NCBI RefSeq assembly: GCF_003030465.1
Contig: NZ_CP028339.1
Span: 2,046,001-2,110,000 of the forward strand
DNA length: 64,000 bases
Reading direction: 5' to 3'
DNA from: Thauera aromatica K172
Lineage (GTDB): Bacteria; Pseudomonadota; Gammaproteobacteria; Burkholderiales; Rhodocyclaceae
Position numbers and translations under genes: made by a program. Positions 53,003-61,794 of this stretch are shown piece after piece. Positions within the stretch are counted from its first letter, which is position 1. The number at the start of each line of letters is the position of its first letter. The notes under the pieces were generated by a model that was not told where the DNA came from, made no database searches, and saw only the letters and a list, made by a program, of their open reading frames with translations.

Positions 53003-53803
53003 ATGGCGATGCCGCCCGACACCACCGCTGAACCCCTGCTGCTGCGCCGCGACGATGCCGGCGTGGCGACGCTGACGCTGAACCGTCCCGCGCGCTTCAA
53101 TCCCTTGTCGCTGGCGATGCTCGAAGCCCTGCTCGAGGCCTTCGACGCCATTGCCCGGGACCCGCAGGTGCGGGTGGTGGTGCTCGCCGGCGCAGGCAAG
53201 GCGTTTTGTGCCGGCCACGACCTGAAGGAAATGCGCGCGACGCCTGCGCTGGGGTTCCAGCAGCGGCTCTTTCGCTTGTGCAGCCGCCTGATGATGAAGC
53301 TCACCGAGCTTCCGCAGCCGGTCATCGCACGAGTGCATGGCATCGCCACGGCGGCCGGCTGCCAGCTGGTGGCGATGTGCGACCTCGCGGTCGCCGCCGA
53401 CAGCGCCCGCTTCGCCGTGTCCGGGATCGATGTCGGCCTGTTCTGCGCCGCCCCGGGAGTGGCGCTGTCGCGCAATGTCGGGCGCAAGCAGGCATTCGAG
53501 ATGCTGGTGACCGGGCGCTTCATCGACGCCCACGAAGCCAGGCGCTGCGGCCTGCTCAACCGGGTGGTAGCCGAGGCCGCGCTCGATGCCGAAGTCGCGG
53601 CGCTCGCCGCCGCCATCGTCGCTCGGTCCGCAGCGGCGATCCGTTCCGGCAAGCAGCTGTTCTACCGGCAGCTCGAGATGGGGGTGGATGCCGCCTATCA
53701 GCTTGCGGCGGAAACCATGGCGCACAACATGATGTACGACGATGCCGCCGAAGGCATCGATGCCTTCCTCGCCAGGCGCCCGCCGATGTTCAAGGGCAGC
53801 TGA
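53003..53803 (+). CDS. Crotonase-fold protein, ECHDC3-like (both catalytic Glu absent)
   Basis: The 266-residue protein has the crotonase fold with the oxyanion-hole segments GKAFCAGHDLKEM and GIATAAGCQLVAMCDLAV. Aligned to rat enoyl-CoA hydratase, the catalytic Glu144 is Gln121 and Glu164 is Gly141. Ordinary hydratase activity is therefore unlikely. The segment GIDVGLFCAAPGVALSRNV matches mammalian ECHDC3, whose function is unsettled. The context (acyl-CoA synthetase upstream, acyl-CoA dehydrogenase downstream) still suggests an acyl-CoA ligand. tatD follows after 13 bases. Confidence 0.85.
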   Translation: MAMPPDTTAEPLLLRRDDAGVATLTLNRPARFNPLSLAMLEALLEAFDAIARDPQVRVVVLAGAGKAFCAGHDLKEMRATPALGFQQRLFRLCSRLMMKLTELPQPVIARVHGIATAAGCQLVAMCDLAVAADSARFAVSGIDVGLFCAAPGVALSRNVGRKQAFEMLVTGRFIDAHEARRCGLLNRVVAEAALDAEVAALAAAIVARSAAAIRSGKQLFYRQLEMGVDAAYQLAAETMAHNMMYDDAAEGIDAFLARRPPMFKGS

Positions 53804-53816
53804 AACCGAGCCTCCG

Positions 53817-54587
53817 ATGCTGATCGACACCCACGTCCATCTCGATGCGGCCGAGTTCGATGACGACCGCGAGGCGGTGATCGCCGCGGCCCGCGCCGCC
53901 GGCGTGGACGGCTTCGTCGTGCCCGCAGTCGGGGCGGACAACTTCGATGCGGTGGCGGCGCTGGCCGCTGCCCGCAGTGATACCGCGTGCGCGCTCGGCA
54001 TTCATCCCCTGTACGTGATGCAGGCCCGCGCGGAAGATCTCGATGTGCTCGACCAGCGTCTGGGCGAGGGAGTCGCGCTGGCGGTGGGCGAGATCGGCCT
54101 CGACCATTTCGTGCACGATGTCGATCCGGCGCGACAGCTCGATTTCTTTGCCGCCCAGCTCGGCCTTGCGCGCAAGCACGGCCTGCCGGTGATCCTGCAC
54201 GTGCGCCGCGCGATCGATCCGATTCTCGGGCAACTGCGCCGTATTGCCGTTCCCGGCGGCATCGCCCACGCCTTCAACGGCAGCCGGCAGCAGGCCGAGA
54301 TGTTCATCGCCCTCGGCTTCAAGCTCGGCTTCGGCGGCTCGATGACGTTTTCCGGCTCGACGCGGATCCGCGCGCTCGCCGCCAGCCTGCCGCTGGATGC
54401 GATCGTACTGGAAACCGATGCGCCCGACATCCCGCCGGCCTGGGGGCAAGGGCAGCGCAATACGCCCGCGAATCTGCGGGCCTATGCCGAGCTGCTCGCC
54501 GAGCTGCGCGCCCTCCCGGTGGAAGAAATCGTCGCCGCCACCGGGCGCAACACCAGCGCCGCGCTCGGCGGCTGGAGGCCGCGCTGA
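53817..54587 (+). CDS. tatD: TatD-family metal-dependent deoxyribonuclease
   Basis: The 256-residue TIM-barrel hydrolase has all family metal ligands: IDTHVHLD (His6, His8), the Glu of VGEIGLDHF, the His of VILHVRRA, the His of GIAHAFNGS and the Asp of LETDAPDIPP. TatD enzymes act as 3'-5' exonucleases or DNases in repair and quality control. ATG at 53817 gives the canonical MLIDTHVH start. Confidence 0.9.
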   Translation: MLIDTHVHLDAAEFDDDREAVIAAARAAGVDGFVVPAVGADNFDAVAALAAARSDTACALGIHPLYVMQARAEDLDVLDQRLGEGVALAVGEIGLDHFVHDVDPARQLDFFAAQLGLARKHGLPVILHVRRAIDPILGQLRRIAVPGGIAHAFNGSRQQAEMFIALGFKLGFGGSMTFSGSTRIRALAASLPLDAIVLETDAPDIPPAWGQGQRNTPANLRAYAELLAELRALPVEEIVAATGRNTSAALGGWRPR

Positions 54588-54596
54588 CTTCCTGGC

Positions 54597-55199
54597 TCAG
54601 CCCGGGGCAGCCATTCTGGCGGTCCCCGAACGTGCGATCAGGTCTGCGATATCGCGCTTGAGCCGGGCGATGTCGCTGTCGAAACGGTCGTAGATCATCA
54701 ACGACACGCCGAACACGTAAGCGTAGAGCAGCATGCAGCGGCTGGATGCTTCCTCCATCGGCACCCCGCAGGCGAGAAACAGCTCGCGGCCACAGCGCAG
54801 GCGGACGTCGTCGACTTCGGCGACGATCGCGGCGGCCTGGGCATCACGGCGCGCCCAGTCGCGCACCGCGAGTTCGATCATCATCCCGCGCCGGCTGCGG
54901 CTGGCGCCGTACACGTCGATGACGTGGTAGATCTGTTCGAGCTCCCGCCCCGGCTGGGTCCGGGTCTGCTTGCGGATGTCGCGGATGCGGCCCTCTTTCC
55001 AGTGGTGGAGCACGCCCATCAGCAAATCGCGGCGATCGCTGAAGTGCCAGTAGAAGCTGCCTTTGGTGACCTTGAGGCGCTTGGCAAGCACTTCGACGCG
55101 CAGCCCGGCGATGCCTTCCTCGGCGAGAACTTCGGTGGCACCCGCGATCCAGGCATCGCGATCGAGCTGCACACGCGGTTTTTTGGCGATGTTTTCCAT
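54597..55199 (-). CDS. TetR-family transcriptional regulator
   Basis: The 200-residue repressor has an N-terminal helix-turn-helix (GLRVEVLAKRLKVTKGSFYWHF) and an alpha-helical ligand domain. It is divergent from the acyl-CoA dehydrogenase gene, which it probably controls, with an acyl-CoA as the likely inducer (inferred). A start at 55229 is possible. I prefer MENIAKKPRV at 55199 because homologues begin near it and because the palindrome at 55197-55212 would then overlap the start as an autoregulatory operator. Confidence 0.87.
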   Translation of the reverse strand: MENIAKKPRVQLDRDAWIAGATEVLAEEGIAGLRVEVLAKRLKVTKGSFYWHFSDRRDLLMGVLHHWKEGRIRDIRKQTRTQPGRELEQIYHVIDVYGASRSRRGMMIELAVRDWARRDAQAAAIVAEVDDVRLRCGRELFLACGVPMEEASSRCMLLYAYVFGVSLMIYDRFDSDIARLKRDIADLIARSGTARMAAPG

Positions 55200-55212
55200 A
55201 CGGTGTAGTATG
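55197..55212. promoter_or_regulatory. Operator-like palindrome at the tetR start
   Basis: CATAC-N6-GTATG overlaps the preferred tetR start codon and a possible -10 (CATACT on the minus strand). Spacing and position suit a TetR dimer. The acyl-CoA dehydrogenase ATG is 136 bases away, so one site could serve both directions. Inferred. Confidence 0.4.
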
Positions 55213-55347
55213 GGTGATTCTTTCTCCATGCGCTACCGTGTACATCCATACCGATCTCCCACCGTCCGGTACCCATCCGATTCGGCGCATGGCTCCCGCC
55301 GCCGGCTGCGGAAATCCGATCCACCCCCATCCTGGAGTGACCCAATC

Positions 55348-57144
55348 ATGAGCAACTACAGCGCGCCTCTCCGTGACATGCAGTTCGTGATGCGCGATCT
55401 CGCCGGCCTCGACGAGGTCACCCGGCTGCCGGGCAACGAGGATGTCACTCCCGACCTGGTCGATGCCATTCTCGAGGAGGCCGACAAGTTTGCCGCCGGC
55501 GTTCTCGCGCCGTTGAACCGCAGCGGCGACCAGCATGGCGCCAGATGGCACGACGGTGAAGTCACCACCGCGCCGGGCTGGAAGGAGGCTTACCGCCAGT
55601 TTGCCGAATCGGGCTGGACGGCCATCGCCTGCGATCCGCAGCATGGCGGTCAGGGCTTGCCGAAGCTGGTGTCGACCGCGGTCATGGAAATGTGGAAATC
55701 GGCCAACATGGCGTTCTCGCTGTGCCCGATGCTGACCACCGGCGCGATCGAGGCCCTGCTGCTGTGCGGCTCCGACGCGCAGAAGGCGATGTATCTGCCA
55801 AAGATGGTCGCGGGCGAATGGACCGGCACGATGAACCTGACCGAGCCCCAGGCGGGCTCCGATCTCGCTGCGGTCCGTACCCGCGCCGAGCCGCAAGCTG
55901 ACGGCAGCTACCGGCTTTTCGGGCAGAAAATCTTTATCACCTACGGTGAGCACGATCTCACCGACAATATCGTCCATCTTGTGCTCGCCCGCCTGCCGGA
56001 TGCGCCCGAGGGGGTGAAGGGGATCTCGCTGTTCGTCGTGCCGAAGTACCTGGTCGATGCCGGCGGCAACCTGGGGGCGCACAACGATGTGCGCTGCGTC
56101 TCGATCGAACACAAACTCGGGATCCACGCCAGTCCGACCTGCGTGCTCGCCTTCGGCGACCAGGGCGGCGCGACCGGAACGCTGGTGGGCGAACCCAACC
56201 GCGGCCTCGAGTACATGTTCATCATGATGAACGAGGCCCGCTTCGCGGTTGGCATGGAAGGCCTGGCCCTATCCGAACGTGCTTACCAGCATGCCTTGCA
56301 GTATGCGAGGGAGCGCGTCCAGGGCACCGAGGCAGGAGTGCGCGGCGGTCCCAAGGTGAGCATCATCCGCCACCCCGACGTGCGCCGGATGCTGATGTCG
56401 ATGAAAAGCCAGACCGAGGCGATGCGCGCGCTGGCTTACGTCGTCGCCGCCGAGACCGACAAGGCGCATCGCCACGCCGACGCCCAGCAACGCGCGCACA
56501 GCCAGGTGTTCGTCGATCTGATGATTCCAGTGGTGAAAGGCTGGCTGACGGAAAATGCGTTCGAGATCGCCTCGACCGGGGTCCAGGTCCACGGCGGCAT
56601 GGGTTTCATCGAGGAGACCGGCGCGGCGCAGCATCTGCGCGACGCCCGCATCACCTCGATTTATGAAGGCACGACGGCCATCCAGGCCAACGACCTGATC
56701 GGGCGCAAGATCGCCCGTGATGGCGGGGCCGCGATCGGCGCCGTGGTGCGGCAGATGGGCGCAGTCGAAACCGAACTCGGTGTCATCGGCGACGAGCCCT
56801 TCGTCGCCATCCGCCGTGCGCTGGGCAGCGGGATCGCTGCGGTCGAAGAAGCCGTGGCTTATATCCTCGCCACCTACGACCGGGACATCAAGGCCGCCTC
56901 GGTCGGGGCCGTTCCCTTCCTCCGGCTGCTCGGCATCGTCGCCGGCGGCTGGCAACTGGCCCGTGCGGCGCTGGCGGCCCGGCGCAGGCTCGAGGCCGGC
57001 GAGGGCGAGGCGGATTTCTACCGGGCGAAGATCGTCAGCGCGCGCTTCTATGCCGACCACGTCATGGCGCAGGCGCCCGGCCTGGCCTACACGGTGGTGA
57101 ATGGGGCGGCAGGCGCGCTGGAACTGGACGATACGCAGTTCTGA
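55348..57144 (+). CDS. Acyl-CoA dehydrogenase, long (about 600-residue) subfamily
   Basis: The 598-residue FAD enzyme introduces the 2,3-double bond into acyl-CoA. Visible motifs are NLTEPQAGSDLAAVRTRA, the FITYGEHDLTDNIVHLVLAR strand, VHGGMGFIEETGAAQHLRDA and IYEGTTAIQANDLIGRK with the conserved YEGT. A C-terminal extension of about 100 residues distinguishes this group (which includes DmdC-like 3-methylmercaptopropionyl-CoA dehydrogenases) from the 380-residue enzymes. GGAG stands 11 bases before the ATG. Chain-length specificity is unknown. Confidence 0.9.
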   Translation: MSNYSAPLRDMQFVMRDLAGLDEVTRLPGNEDVTPDLVDAILEEADKFAAGVLAPLNRSGDQHGARWHDGEVTTAPGWKEAYRQFAESGWTAIACDPQHGGQGLPKLVSTAVMEMWKSANMAFSLCPMLTTGAIEALLLCGSDAQKAMYLPKMVAGEWTGTMNLTEPQAGSDLAAVRTRAEPQADGSYRLFGQKIFITYGEHDLTDNIVHLVLARLPDAPEGVKGISLFVVPKYLVDAGGNLGAHNDVRCVSIEHKLGIHASPTCVLAFGDQGGATGTLVGEPNRGLEYMFIMMNEARFAVGMEGLALSERAYQHALQYARERVQGTEAGVRGGPKVSIIRHPDVRRMLMSMKSQTEAMRALAYVVAAETDKAHRHADAQQRAHSQVFVDLMIPVVKGWLTENAFEIASTGVQVHGGMGFIEETGAAQHLRDARITSIYEGTTAIQANDLIGRKIARDGGAAIGAVVRQMGAVETELGVIGDEPFVAIRRALGSGIAAVEEAVAYILATYDRDIKAASVGAVPFLRLLGIVAGGWQLARAALAARRRLEAGEGEADFYRAKIVSARFYADHVMAQAPGLAYTVVNGAAGALELDDTQF

Positions 57145-57227
57145 AGCACCGCGCCGGCGAAAGACGGCGGCCGCCACTGCCGTCGAGCCGAGCGCCACGC
57201 TGTCGGCGGTACCGGTCTTGCGGCGTC

Positions 57228-57257
57228 GGTCGATCGGCCGGCCGCGGCCGATCGACC
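57228..57257. terminator. Perfect 13-bp hairpin after the acyl-CoA dehydrogenase
   Basis: GGTCGATCGGCCG, loop GCCG, CGGCCGATCGACC. A very stable stem 84 bases after the stop. There is no T-run on either side, so it may stall or protect the 3' end rather than act as an intrinsic terminator. Confidence 0.4.
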
Positions 57258-57274
57258 GCACCAAACAATGAAAA

Positions 57275-57307
57275 CGGCGCCGGACCCGATACCGGGCCCT
57301 GGCGCCG
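57275..57307 (-). terminator. Probable terminator of the ompR-to-ppiC transcript
   Basis: Outer arms CGGCGCC / GGCGCCG and inner CCCG / CGGG form a hairpin 37 bases after the ppiC stop. On the minus strand it is followed by TTTTCATTGTTT. On the plus strand CCTTT follows, so weak bidirectional action is possible. Confidence 0.6.
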
Positions 57308-57343
57308 ATCCTTTACGCTGTGGCGGTAGAAACGCGGCCGGAC

Positions 57344-58126
57344 TTATTCGACCTTGGCCTTCTCGCGCAGCGCCTGGATGTGTTTTTCCACCTTCTGCTG
57401 CTGCAGGCGCTGCTGCAGCTGCGGCTTGACTTCGTCGAGCGGGGGCGGCTGCACGTCGCGCACGTCGTCGAGCTGGATGACATGGTAGCCGAAGTCGCTC
57501 TTCACCGGAGTGGCGGTGTATTTGCTTTTTTCCAGCTTCACCATGGCGTCGGAGAAAGGCTTCACGAACATGCCCGGGTTGCTCCAGCCCAGTTCTCCGC
57601 CGCGATCCTTGGAGCCGGGATCGAGCGACTCCTTGGCGACTTCTTCGAACGGCGTACCGTTCTGCAGGCGGGCGATGATCGCCTTCGCCGCGGTTTCGGT
57701 TTCGACCAGGACGTGGCGCGGCTTGTATTCCTTGCTGCCCAGGCGTGCCTTGATGGTTTCGTATTCGGCCTTGAGTTCGGCATCGGAAACCGGGTTGGCG
57801 CGCACATATTCCTGCAGGTAGGCGCGGATCAGGATCGCCTGGCGGGCCATGTCCATCTGGGCCTGGACTTCGGCCTTCTTGTCCAGACCCTTGCCGGTCG
57901 CGGCCTGGCCCAGGACTTCACGGCGGATCAGCTCTTCCCGGACCGCTTCGTTCAGCTCCTGGCTGTCCGGCGTGCCTTGGGCGCGCTGTTCGGCAAGCAT
58001 GGTTTCGGCGCGCGAGGCCGGAATGGCGACGCCATTGACTTTGGCGACCGGGTCGGCGGCGAGCGCAGGCCAGGCGAGAAAGCCGGCAAGCAGGGTGACG
58101 GCGAGACGGCTCGGAAACAGTTTCAT
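57344..58126 (-). CDS. SurA/PpiC-type parvulin peptidyl-prolyl isomerase
   Basis: The 260-residue periplasmic foldase has a signal peptide (RLAVTLLAGFLAWPALAADP, cleavage after ALA near residue 23). An N-terminal chaperone-like helical region precedes a parvulin domain (about residues 135-230) with HVLVETETAAKAI, GELGWSNPGMFVKPF and DFGYHVIQLDDV. A GAGGAA ribosome binding site stands 7 bases before the ATG. It is last gene of the minus-strand string that starts with ompR. Confidence 0.9.
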   Translation of the reverse strand: MKLFPSRLAVTLLAGFLAWPALAADPVAKVNGVAIPASRAETMLAEQRAQGTPDSQELNEAVREELIRREVLGQAATGKGLDKKAEVQAQMDMARQAILIRAYLQEYVRANPVSDAELKAEYETIKARLGSKEYKPRHVLVETETAAKAIIARLQNGTPFEEVAKESLDPGSKDRGGELGWSNPGMFVKPFSDAMVKLEKSKYTATPVKSDFGYHVIQLDDVRDVQPPPLDEVKPQLQQRLQQQKVEKHIQALREKAKVE

Positions 58127-58136
58127 CGGGTATTCC

Positions 58137-58427
58137 TCAGGGAGTGGAGTGCTTTGCGGCCTCGGTGGCCGAAAAGGCATGGATGGCCAGGGCGTGGATG
58201 TCTTTTTTCATCATCCCGCCCAGTGCCTGGTAAATCATGCGATGACGGGCCACCGTGCCGTGCCCTTCGAATGCGGCGGACACCAGCGTCAGGCGGTAGT
58301 GCCCGCCGCCGTCGCGGGCGCCAGCATGGCCGGCATGCAGCGCGCTGTCGTCGCCGACCTCGATCCGCTCGACCGGGAAGGCGGAACAAAGCGTTGCGCG
58401 GATGCGTTCGGCCACTTCGGCGCTCAT
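58137..58427 (-). CDS. BolA-family protein
   Basis: This 96-residue protein has the BolA fold, with GGHYRLTLVSAAFEGHGTVARHRMIY and the conserved C-terminal His in DIHALAIHAFS, which ligates Fe-S clusters shared with monothiol glutaredoxins. It overlaps yciI by 4 bases (ATGA) and ends 10 bases before the isomerase gene. Confidence 0.9.
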   Translation of the reverse strand: MSAEVAERIRATLCSAFPVERIEVGDDSALHAGHAGARDGGGHYRLTLVSAAFEGHGTVARHRMIYQALGGMMKKDIHALAIHAFSATEAAKHSTP

Positions 58428-58723
58428 GGCAGGACCTTCCTGAACGGGCGGACGGTGGTACGGGCGAACACGCCTTGCCTGGCGTAAGGGTCTTCAGCGA
58501 GCCAGCGCTCGGCGCTGGCGAGCGAATCAAATTCGGCGACGACCAGGCTGCCGGCGAAGCCGGCCGGGCCGGGGTCGGGGGAGTCGATCGCCGGCATCGG
58601 TCCGGCCAGCAGCAGGCGGCCTTCGTCGCGCAGCGCCTCGAGGCGGGCGAGGTGCTCGGCGCGCACCGCGAGGCGGGTTTCCAGCGTCCCCGGCGCGTCC
58701 TCGCCGATCAGGGCGTAAAACAT
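58424..58723 (-). CDS. yciI: YciI-family protein
   Basis: This 99-residue small ferredoxin-like-fold protein has the family pattern [31 protein letters not shown] with the conserved His, and AEFDSLASAERWLAEDPYAR. Function is unknown in most members. GGAG precedes the start, which overlaps the yciB stop (TGATG). The same yciB-yciI-bolA order is found in many betaproteobacteria. Confidence 0.9.
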   Translation of the reverse strand: MFYALIGEDAPGTLETRLAVRAEHLARLEALRDEGRLLLAGPMPAIDSPDPGPAGFAGSLVVAEFDSLASAERWLAEDPYARQGVFARTTVRPFRKVLP

Positions 58724-59331
58724 CAATGGCTCTCCTCTTCGAGATGGCGGGACAGGTAGAACCCCTGGCCCAGCACGAACGCCAGCATCAGGCCGATGCC
58801 GCCAAACAGTTTGAAATCGACCCAGGTTTCCTCGCTGAAGTTGTAGGCCACGTACAGATTGAGCAGGCCCATGGCGATGAAGAAGCTCGCCCATGCCAGG
58901 TTCAGCCGCCCCCAGACCGGATCGGGAAGGCGGATCTGCGCCTCGAGCATGTTGCGGATCAGGTTGCGGTGCAGCAGGGCGGCCGAGCCGAGCAGCACGC
59001 AGCCGAACAGCCAGTACAGGGCGGTGGGCTTCCACTTGATGAATGTGGGGTTATGAAAGAACAGAGTAGCGCCGCCGAACACGGTGATGATCGCCAGGCT
59101 CACCCACAGCATGGTGTCGACCTTGCGGTGGCGCAGCCAGACCAGCGCGATTTGCAGCGCGGTTGCGGCGATGGCGACGGCGGTGGCGATCAGGATCGGC
59201 GCCTGGGTGACAGCGATCCCGTCGCCGAGCCAGCCGCTGAGCAGGGCGTGGGCCGCTTCCGGGTGGGCCCCGCCGAGCTTGTATGCGGCGAAGAAGAGGA
59301 TGACCGGCAGAAGGTCGAAAAGGAATTTCAT
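58723..59331 (-). CDS. yciB: Inner-membrane protein YciB (septation protein A)
   Basis: This 202-residue protein has five hydrophobic helices with the family segments [37 protein letters not shown] and [20 protein letters not shown]. YciB influences cell-envelope synthesis and septation and interacts with elongation and division proteins. The start overlaps the envZ stop by 4 bases (ATGA). Confidence 0.92.
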   Translation of the reverse strand: MKFLFDLLPVILFFAAYKLGGAHPEAAHALLSGWLGDGIAVTQAPILIATAVAIAATALQIALVWLRHRKVDTMLWVSLAIITVFGGATLFFHNPTFIKWKPTALYWLFGCVLLGSAALLHRNLIRNMLEAQIRLPDPVWGRLNLAWASFFIAMGLLNLYVAYNFSEETWVDFKLFGGIGLMLAFVLGQGFYLSRHLEEESH

Positions 59332-60728
59332 GCGGCAGAATTATAGCGGGTGTCGGTTCCGGCGGAGTCCGGTAGATTGAGGATGGCGCGCAGGCCACCG
59401 CCCGGGCGCGGCAGGAGGTCGAGCCGGCCGTGGTGGGCGCGCATCACCCGATCGACGATGGCCAGGCCGAGCCCCGCGCCCTTGGTGTTGCTGCGCGCCG
59501 CTTCGAGCCGGGTAAAGGGGTGGCGCATGCGCTCCACCTGGTCTTCGGGAATGCCCGGGCCGCGGTCGGCGACTTCGATGCAGGCAAAGTTTTCGCGCCG
59601 GCCGATGTCGATGTCGAGCGGGCTGTCATCGCCGGCGTAGCGCAGCGCGTTGTCGATCAGGTTGGCGAGGGCGCGGCGCAGCGGCAGCACGTGGACCGCC
59701 GCTTCGAGCCGGTCCGCGCCGTGAATGCGGATCTCGATGCCGCGCAGGCGGTAGGATTCGGTGACCTCATGCACGAGCCGCACCAGGTCGAGCGGCTGCA
59801 GCGCCTGCTGCGGCTCGCCCCGGCCGAAATCGAGAAACTGGCCGATGATCCGGTCCATCTCTTCGATGTCGGCGACCATCGCCGAGACTTCGCTCGTCGG
59901 TGCGCCGGACATCTCGATCCCCAGGCGCAGGCGGGCGAGCGGCGTGCGCAGGTCGTGGGACACGCCGGCGAGAATCAGCGCGCGGTCGGCATCGTTGCGC
60001 GCGAGGTCTCCCGTCATGCGGTTGAAGGCACGGGCGACGACGGCGATCTCCTGGGCGCCGGACTCCTCGATCAGCGGTGGCGTGCGTCCGCTGCCGATCA
60101 TGTTGGCGGCGCGCGCGAGCTGGCGCAGCGGGGCGCTGACCCGCGCCACGATCAGGTAGGCGCCGAACAGCGCCGCCATCAGTGCGCCGCCCGCCCAGCC
60201 CAGCCAGCCGAAGGTATCGGGGTTGTCGATACGCTCAGGGGGCAACATCACCCAGTATTCGTCCTCCTCGTCTTCGGGATGAAGGCGGAAGCTGACCCAG
60301 AAGCCTTCGAGCGTCTTCCACTTCGATGCGAAACGGGTGTGCTTGCCGAGCTGGCGACGGACATCGGCCATCAGCAGGCGCAGGGGGCGGGTGTCGTCGA
60401 GGGCGACCAGTTCGTCGCTGGCCTCGGCAGGATAGATGCGGATGCCTTCGAGCGCGGCGAGCTCGATCAGCAGGTCGGTCCGGCGCTCGATGTCGGCGTT
60501 GATCAGCGCGGTGCGGGTCAGGTTGACCACCGAGACCACCATCTGCGCCACATCCCGCGCCCGCGCCGGCTCCTGCATGAAGCGGAAGATCTGCGACCAC
60601 GCTCCGAGAGCCAGGGTCAGTAACAGTGCAACGAGCAGGAAGGTCTGCCACAGCAGCGTGCCGGGCAGCACACGAGCGAGCAGGCGACCCGGCACGGGCC
60701 GGTGGGAAAGGGTCTGGCCCCCGGGCAT
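59328..60728 (-). CDS. envZ: EnvZ-like sensor histidine kinase
   Basis: The 466-residue membrane kinase has helix 1 ([15 protein letters not shown], about 30-45), a periplasmic domain of about 125 residues and helix 2 (about 174-194). A HAMP domain and a dimerisation/phosphoacceptor domain with His258 in [15 protein letters not shown] follow. The ATPase domain has the N-box [17 protein letters not shown] and GAGLGLAIV. It starts 7 bases after the ompR stop and is presumably its partner. The periplasmic part holds an unusual acidic stretch PEDEEDEYW. Confidence 0.92.
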   Translation of the reverse strand: MPGGQTLSHRPVPGRLLARVLPGTLLWQTFLLVALLLTLALGAWSQIFRFMQEPARARDVAQMVVSVVNLTRTALINADIERRTDLLIELAALEGIRIYPAEASDELVALDDTRPLRLLMADVRRQLGKHTRFASKWKTLEGFWVSFRLHPEDEEDEYWVMLPPERIDNPDTFGWLGWAGGALMAALFGAYLIVARVSAPLRQLARAANMIGSGRTPPLIEESGAQEIAVVARAFNRMTGDLARNDADRALILAGVSHDLRTPLARLRLGIEMSGAPTSEVSAMVADIEEMDRIIGQFLDFGRGEPQQALQPLDLVRLVHEVTESYRLRGIEIRIHGADRLEAAVHVLPLRRALANLIDNALRYAGDDSPLDIDIGRRENFACIEVADRGPGIPEDQVERMRHPFTRLEAARSNTKGAGLGLAIVDRVMRAHHGRLDLLPRPGGGLRAILNLPDSAGTDTRYNSAA

Positions 60729-60735
60729 CGGACCT

Positions 60736-61497
60736 TCAGTCGCCGGTCGCCGCCGGCTCCTGTCCACCATTCGCCGCGCGCGGATCTTCAGGCACGAAGA
60801 CGTAGCCGAAGCCCCACACGGTCTGGATGTAGCGCGGCTTGGCGGGGTCGTCCTCGACCAGCTTGCGCAGGCGCGAGACCTGGACGTCGATGGCACGATC
60901 GAACACGCCGTACTCCCGTCCGCGCGCCAGTTCCATCAGCTTGTCGCGCGACAGCGGTTGGCGCGGGTGGGTGAGCAGCACCTTGAGCAGGGAGAACTCT
61001 CCGGTGGTGAGCTGGATTTCCTCGCCATTGCGGGTCAGCGAGCGCGTACCCAGGTTCACCGCGACCTGGCCGAAGCGGACGATTTCGTCTTCCGGCGTCG
61101 GCGCCCCGGGCAGGGTCTGCGGTTGGCGCCGCATCACCGCCTGGATGCGGGCGACGAGCTCGCGCGGGTTGAACGGCTTGGCGATGTAATCGTCCGCGCC
61201 CATCTCGAGGCCGACGATGCGGTCGACATCGTCACCCTTGGCCGTGAGCATGATGATCGGGATGGGGTTGTCCGCCGCCCGCAGCCTGCGGCAGATGGTC
61301 AGCCCGTCTTCGCCCGGCAGCATCAGATCGAGCACGATCAGGTCGAAATGTTCGCGGTGCAGGGCGCGATCCATCAACGGTGCTTCGCCGACCGCCTTGA
61401 CGCTGAACCCTTGTTCCTGAAGGTAGCGCGACAGCAGCTCGCGCAGACGCGCGTCGTCATCGACGACGAGGATCCGATAGCGTGTTTTCTGATTCAT
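60736..61497 (-). CDS. ompR: OmpR-like response regulator
   Basis: The 253-residue regulator has a receiver domain with Asp57 as phosphoacceptor (LIVLDLMLPGEDGL), the Lys of DDYIAKPFNPREL, and a C-terminal winged helix (SLLKVLLTHPRQPLSRDKLM through YIQTVWGFGYVFVPED). Identity to E. coli OmpR is visibly high throughout. It is first gene of a minus-strand run ompR-envZ-yciB-yciI-bolA-ppiC in which neighbours overlap or nearly touch. Confidence 0.94.
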   Translation of the reverse strand: MNQKTRYRILVVDDDARLRELLSRYLQEQGFSVKAVGEAPLMDRALHREHFDLIVLDLMLPGEDGLTICRRLRAADNPIPIIMLTAKGDDVDRIVGLEMGADDYIAKPFNPRELVARIQAVMRRQPQTLPGAPTPEDEIVRFGQVAVNLGTRSLTRNGEEIQLTTGEFSLLKVLLTHPRQPLSRDKLMELARGREYGVFDRAIDVQVSRLRKLVEDDPAKPRYIQTVWGFGYVFVPEDPRAANGGQEPAATGD

Positions 61498-61794
61498 GGC
61501 GAGAATCCTACCCTTGCTCCCGCAGCCTTTCCAGCGCTCCGCGACAAAGAGGGCCGGGGCAGTGGGTAACGCTTCGTAAGAGCATCGGCGGGGGGCAATA
61601 TCGACTTACAAAGCGGCGGTGTGCAGGGCACCGGGGGCTACCCATGAAATCCGTATTGCCGTATGTTCGGAAGTAACTTCGGAGGCCTCCCACGGCCCGT
61701 GACCCTTTCACCCGCATCCTGCGCACTCTTTCCACCTTCCCTGGCCTGCCCCCTCTCCTCGTGCATTCCCTCCTCTGACGTTTCCTTCGCCGCC
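61498..61794. other. Intergenic region upstream of ompR
   Basis: About 300 bases between divergent genes. Two adjacent perfect palindromes, GAAGTAACTTC (61670-61680) and GGAGGCCTCC (61681-61690), are candidate regulatory sites. I see no convincing -35/-10 pair for ompR, although TAGGAT 13-18 bases before its ATG resembles the short-spaced -10 boxes seen elsewhere. Confidence 0.4.
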
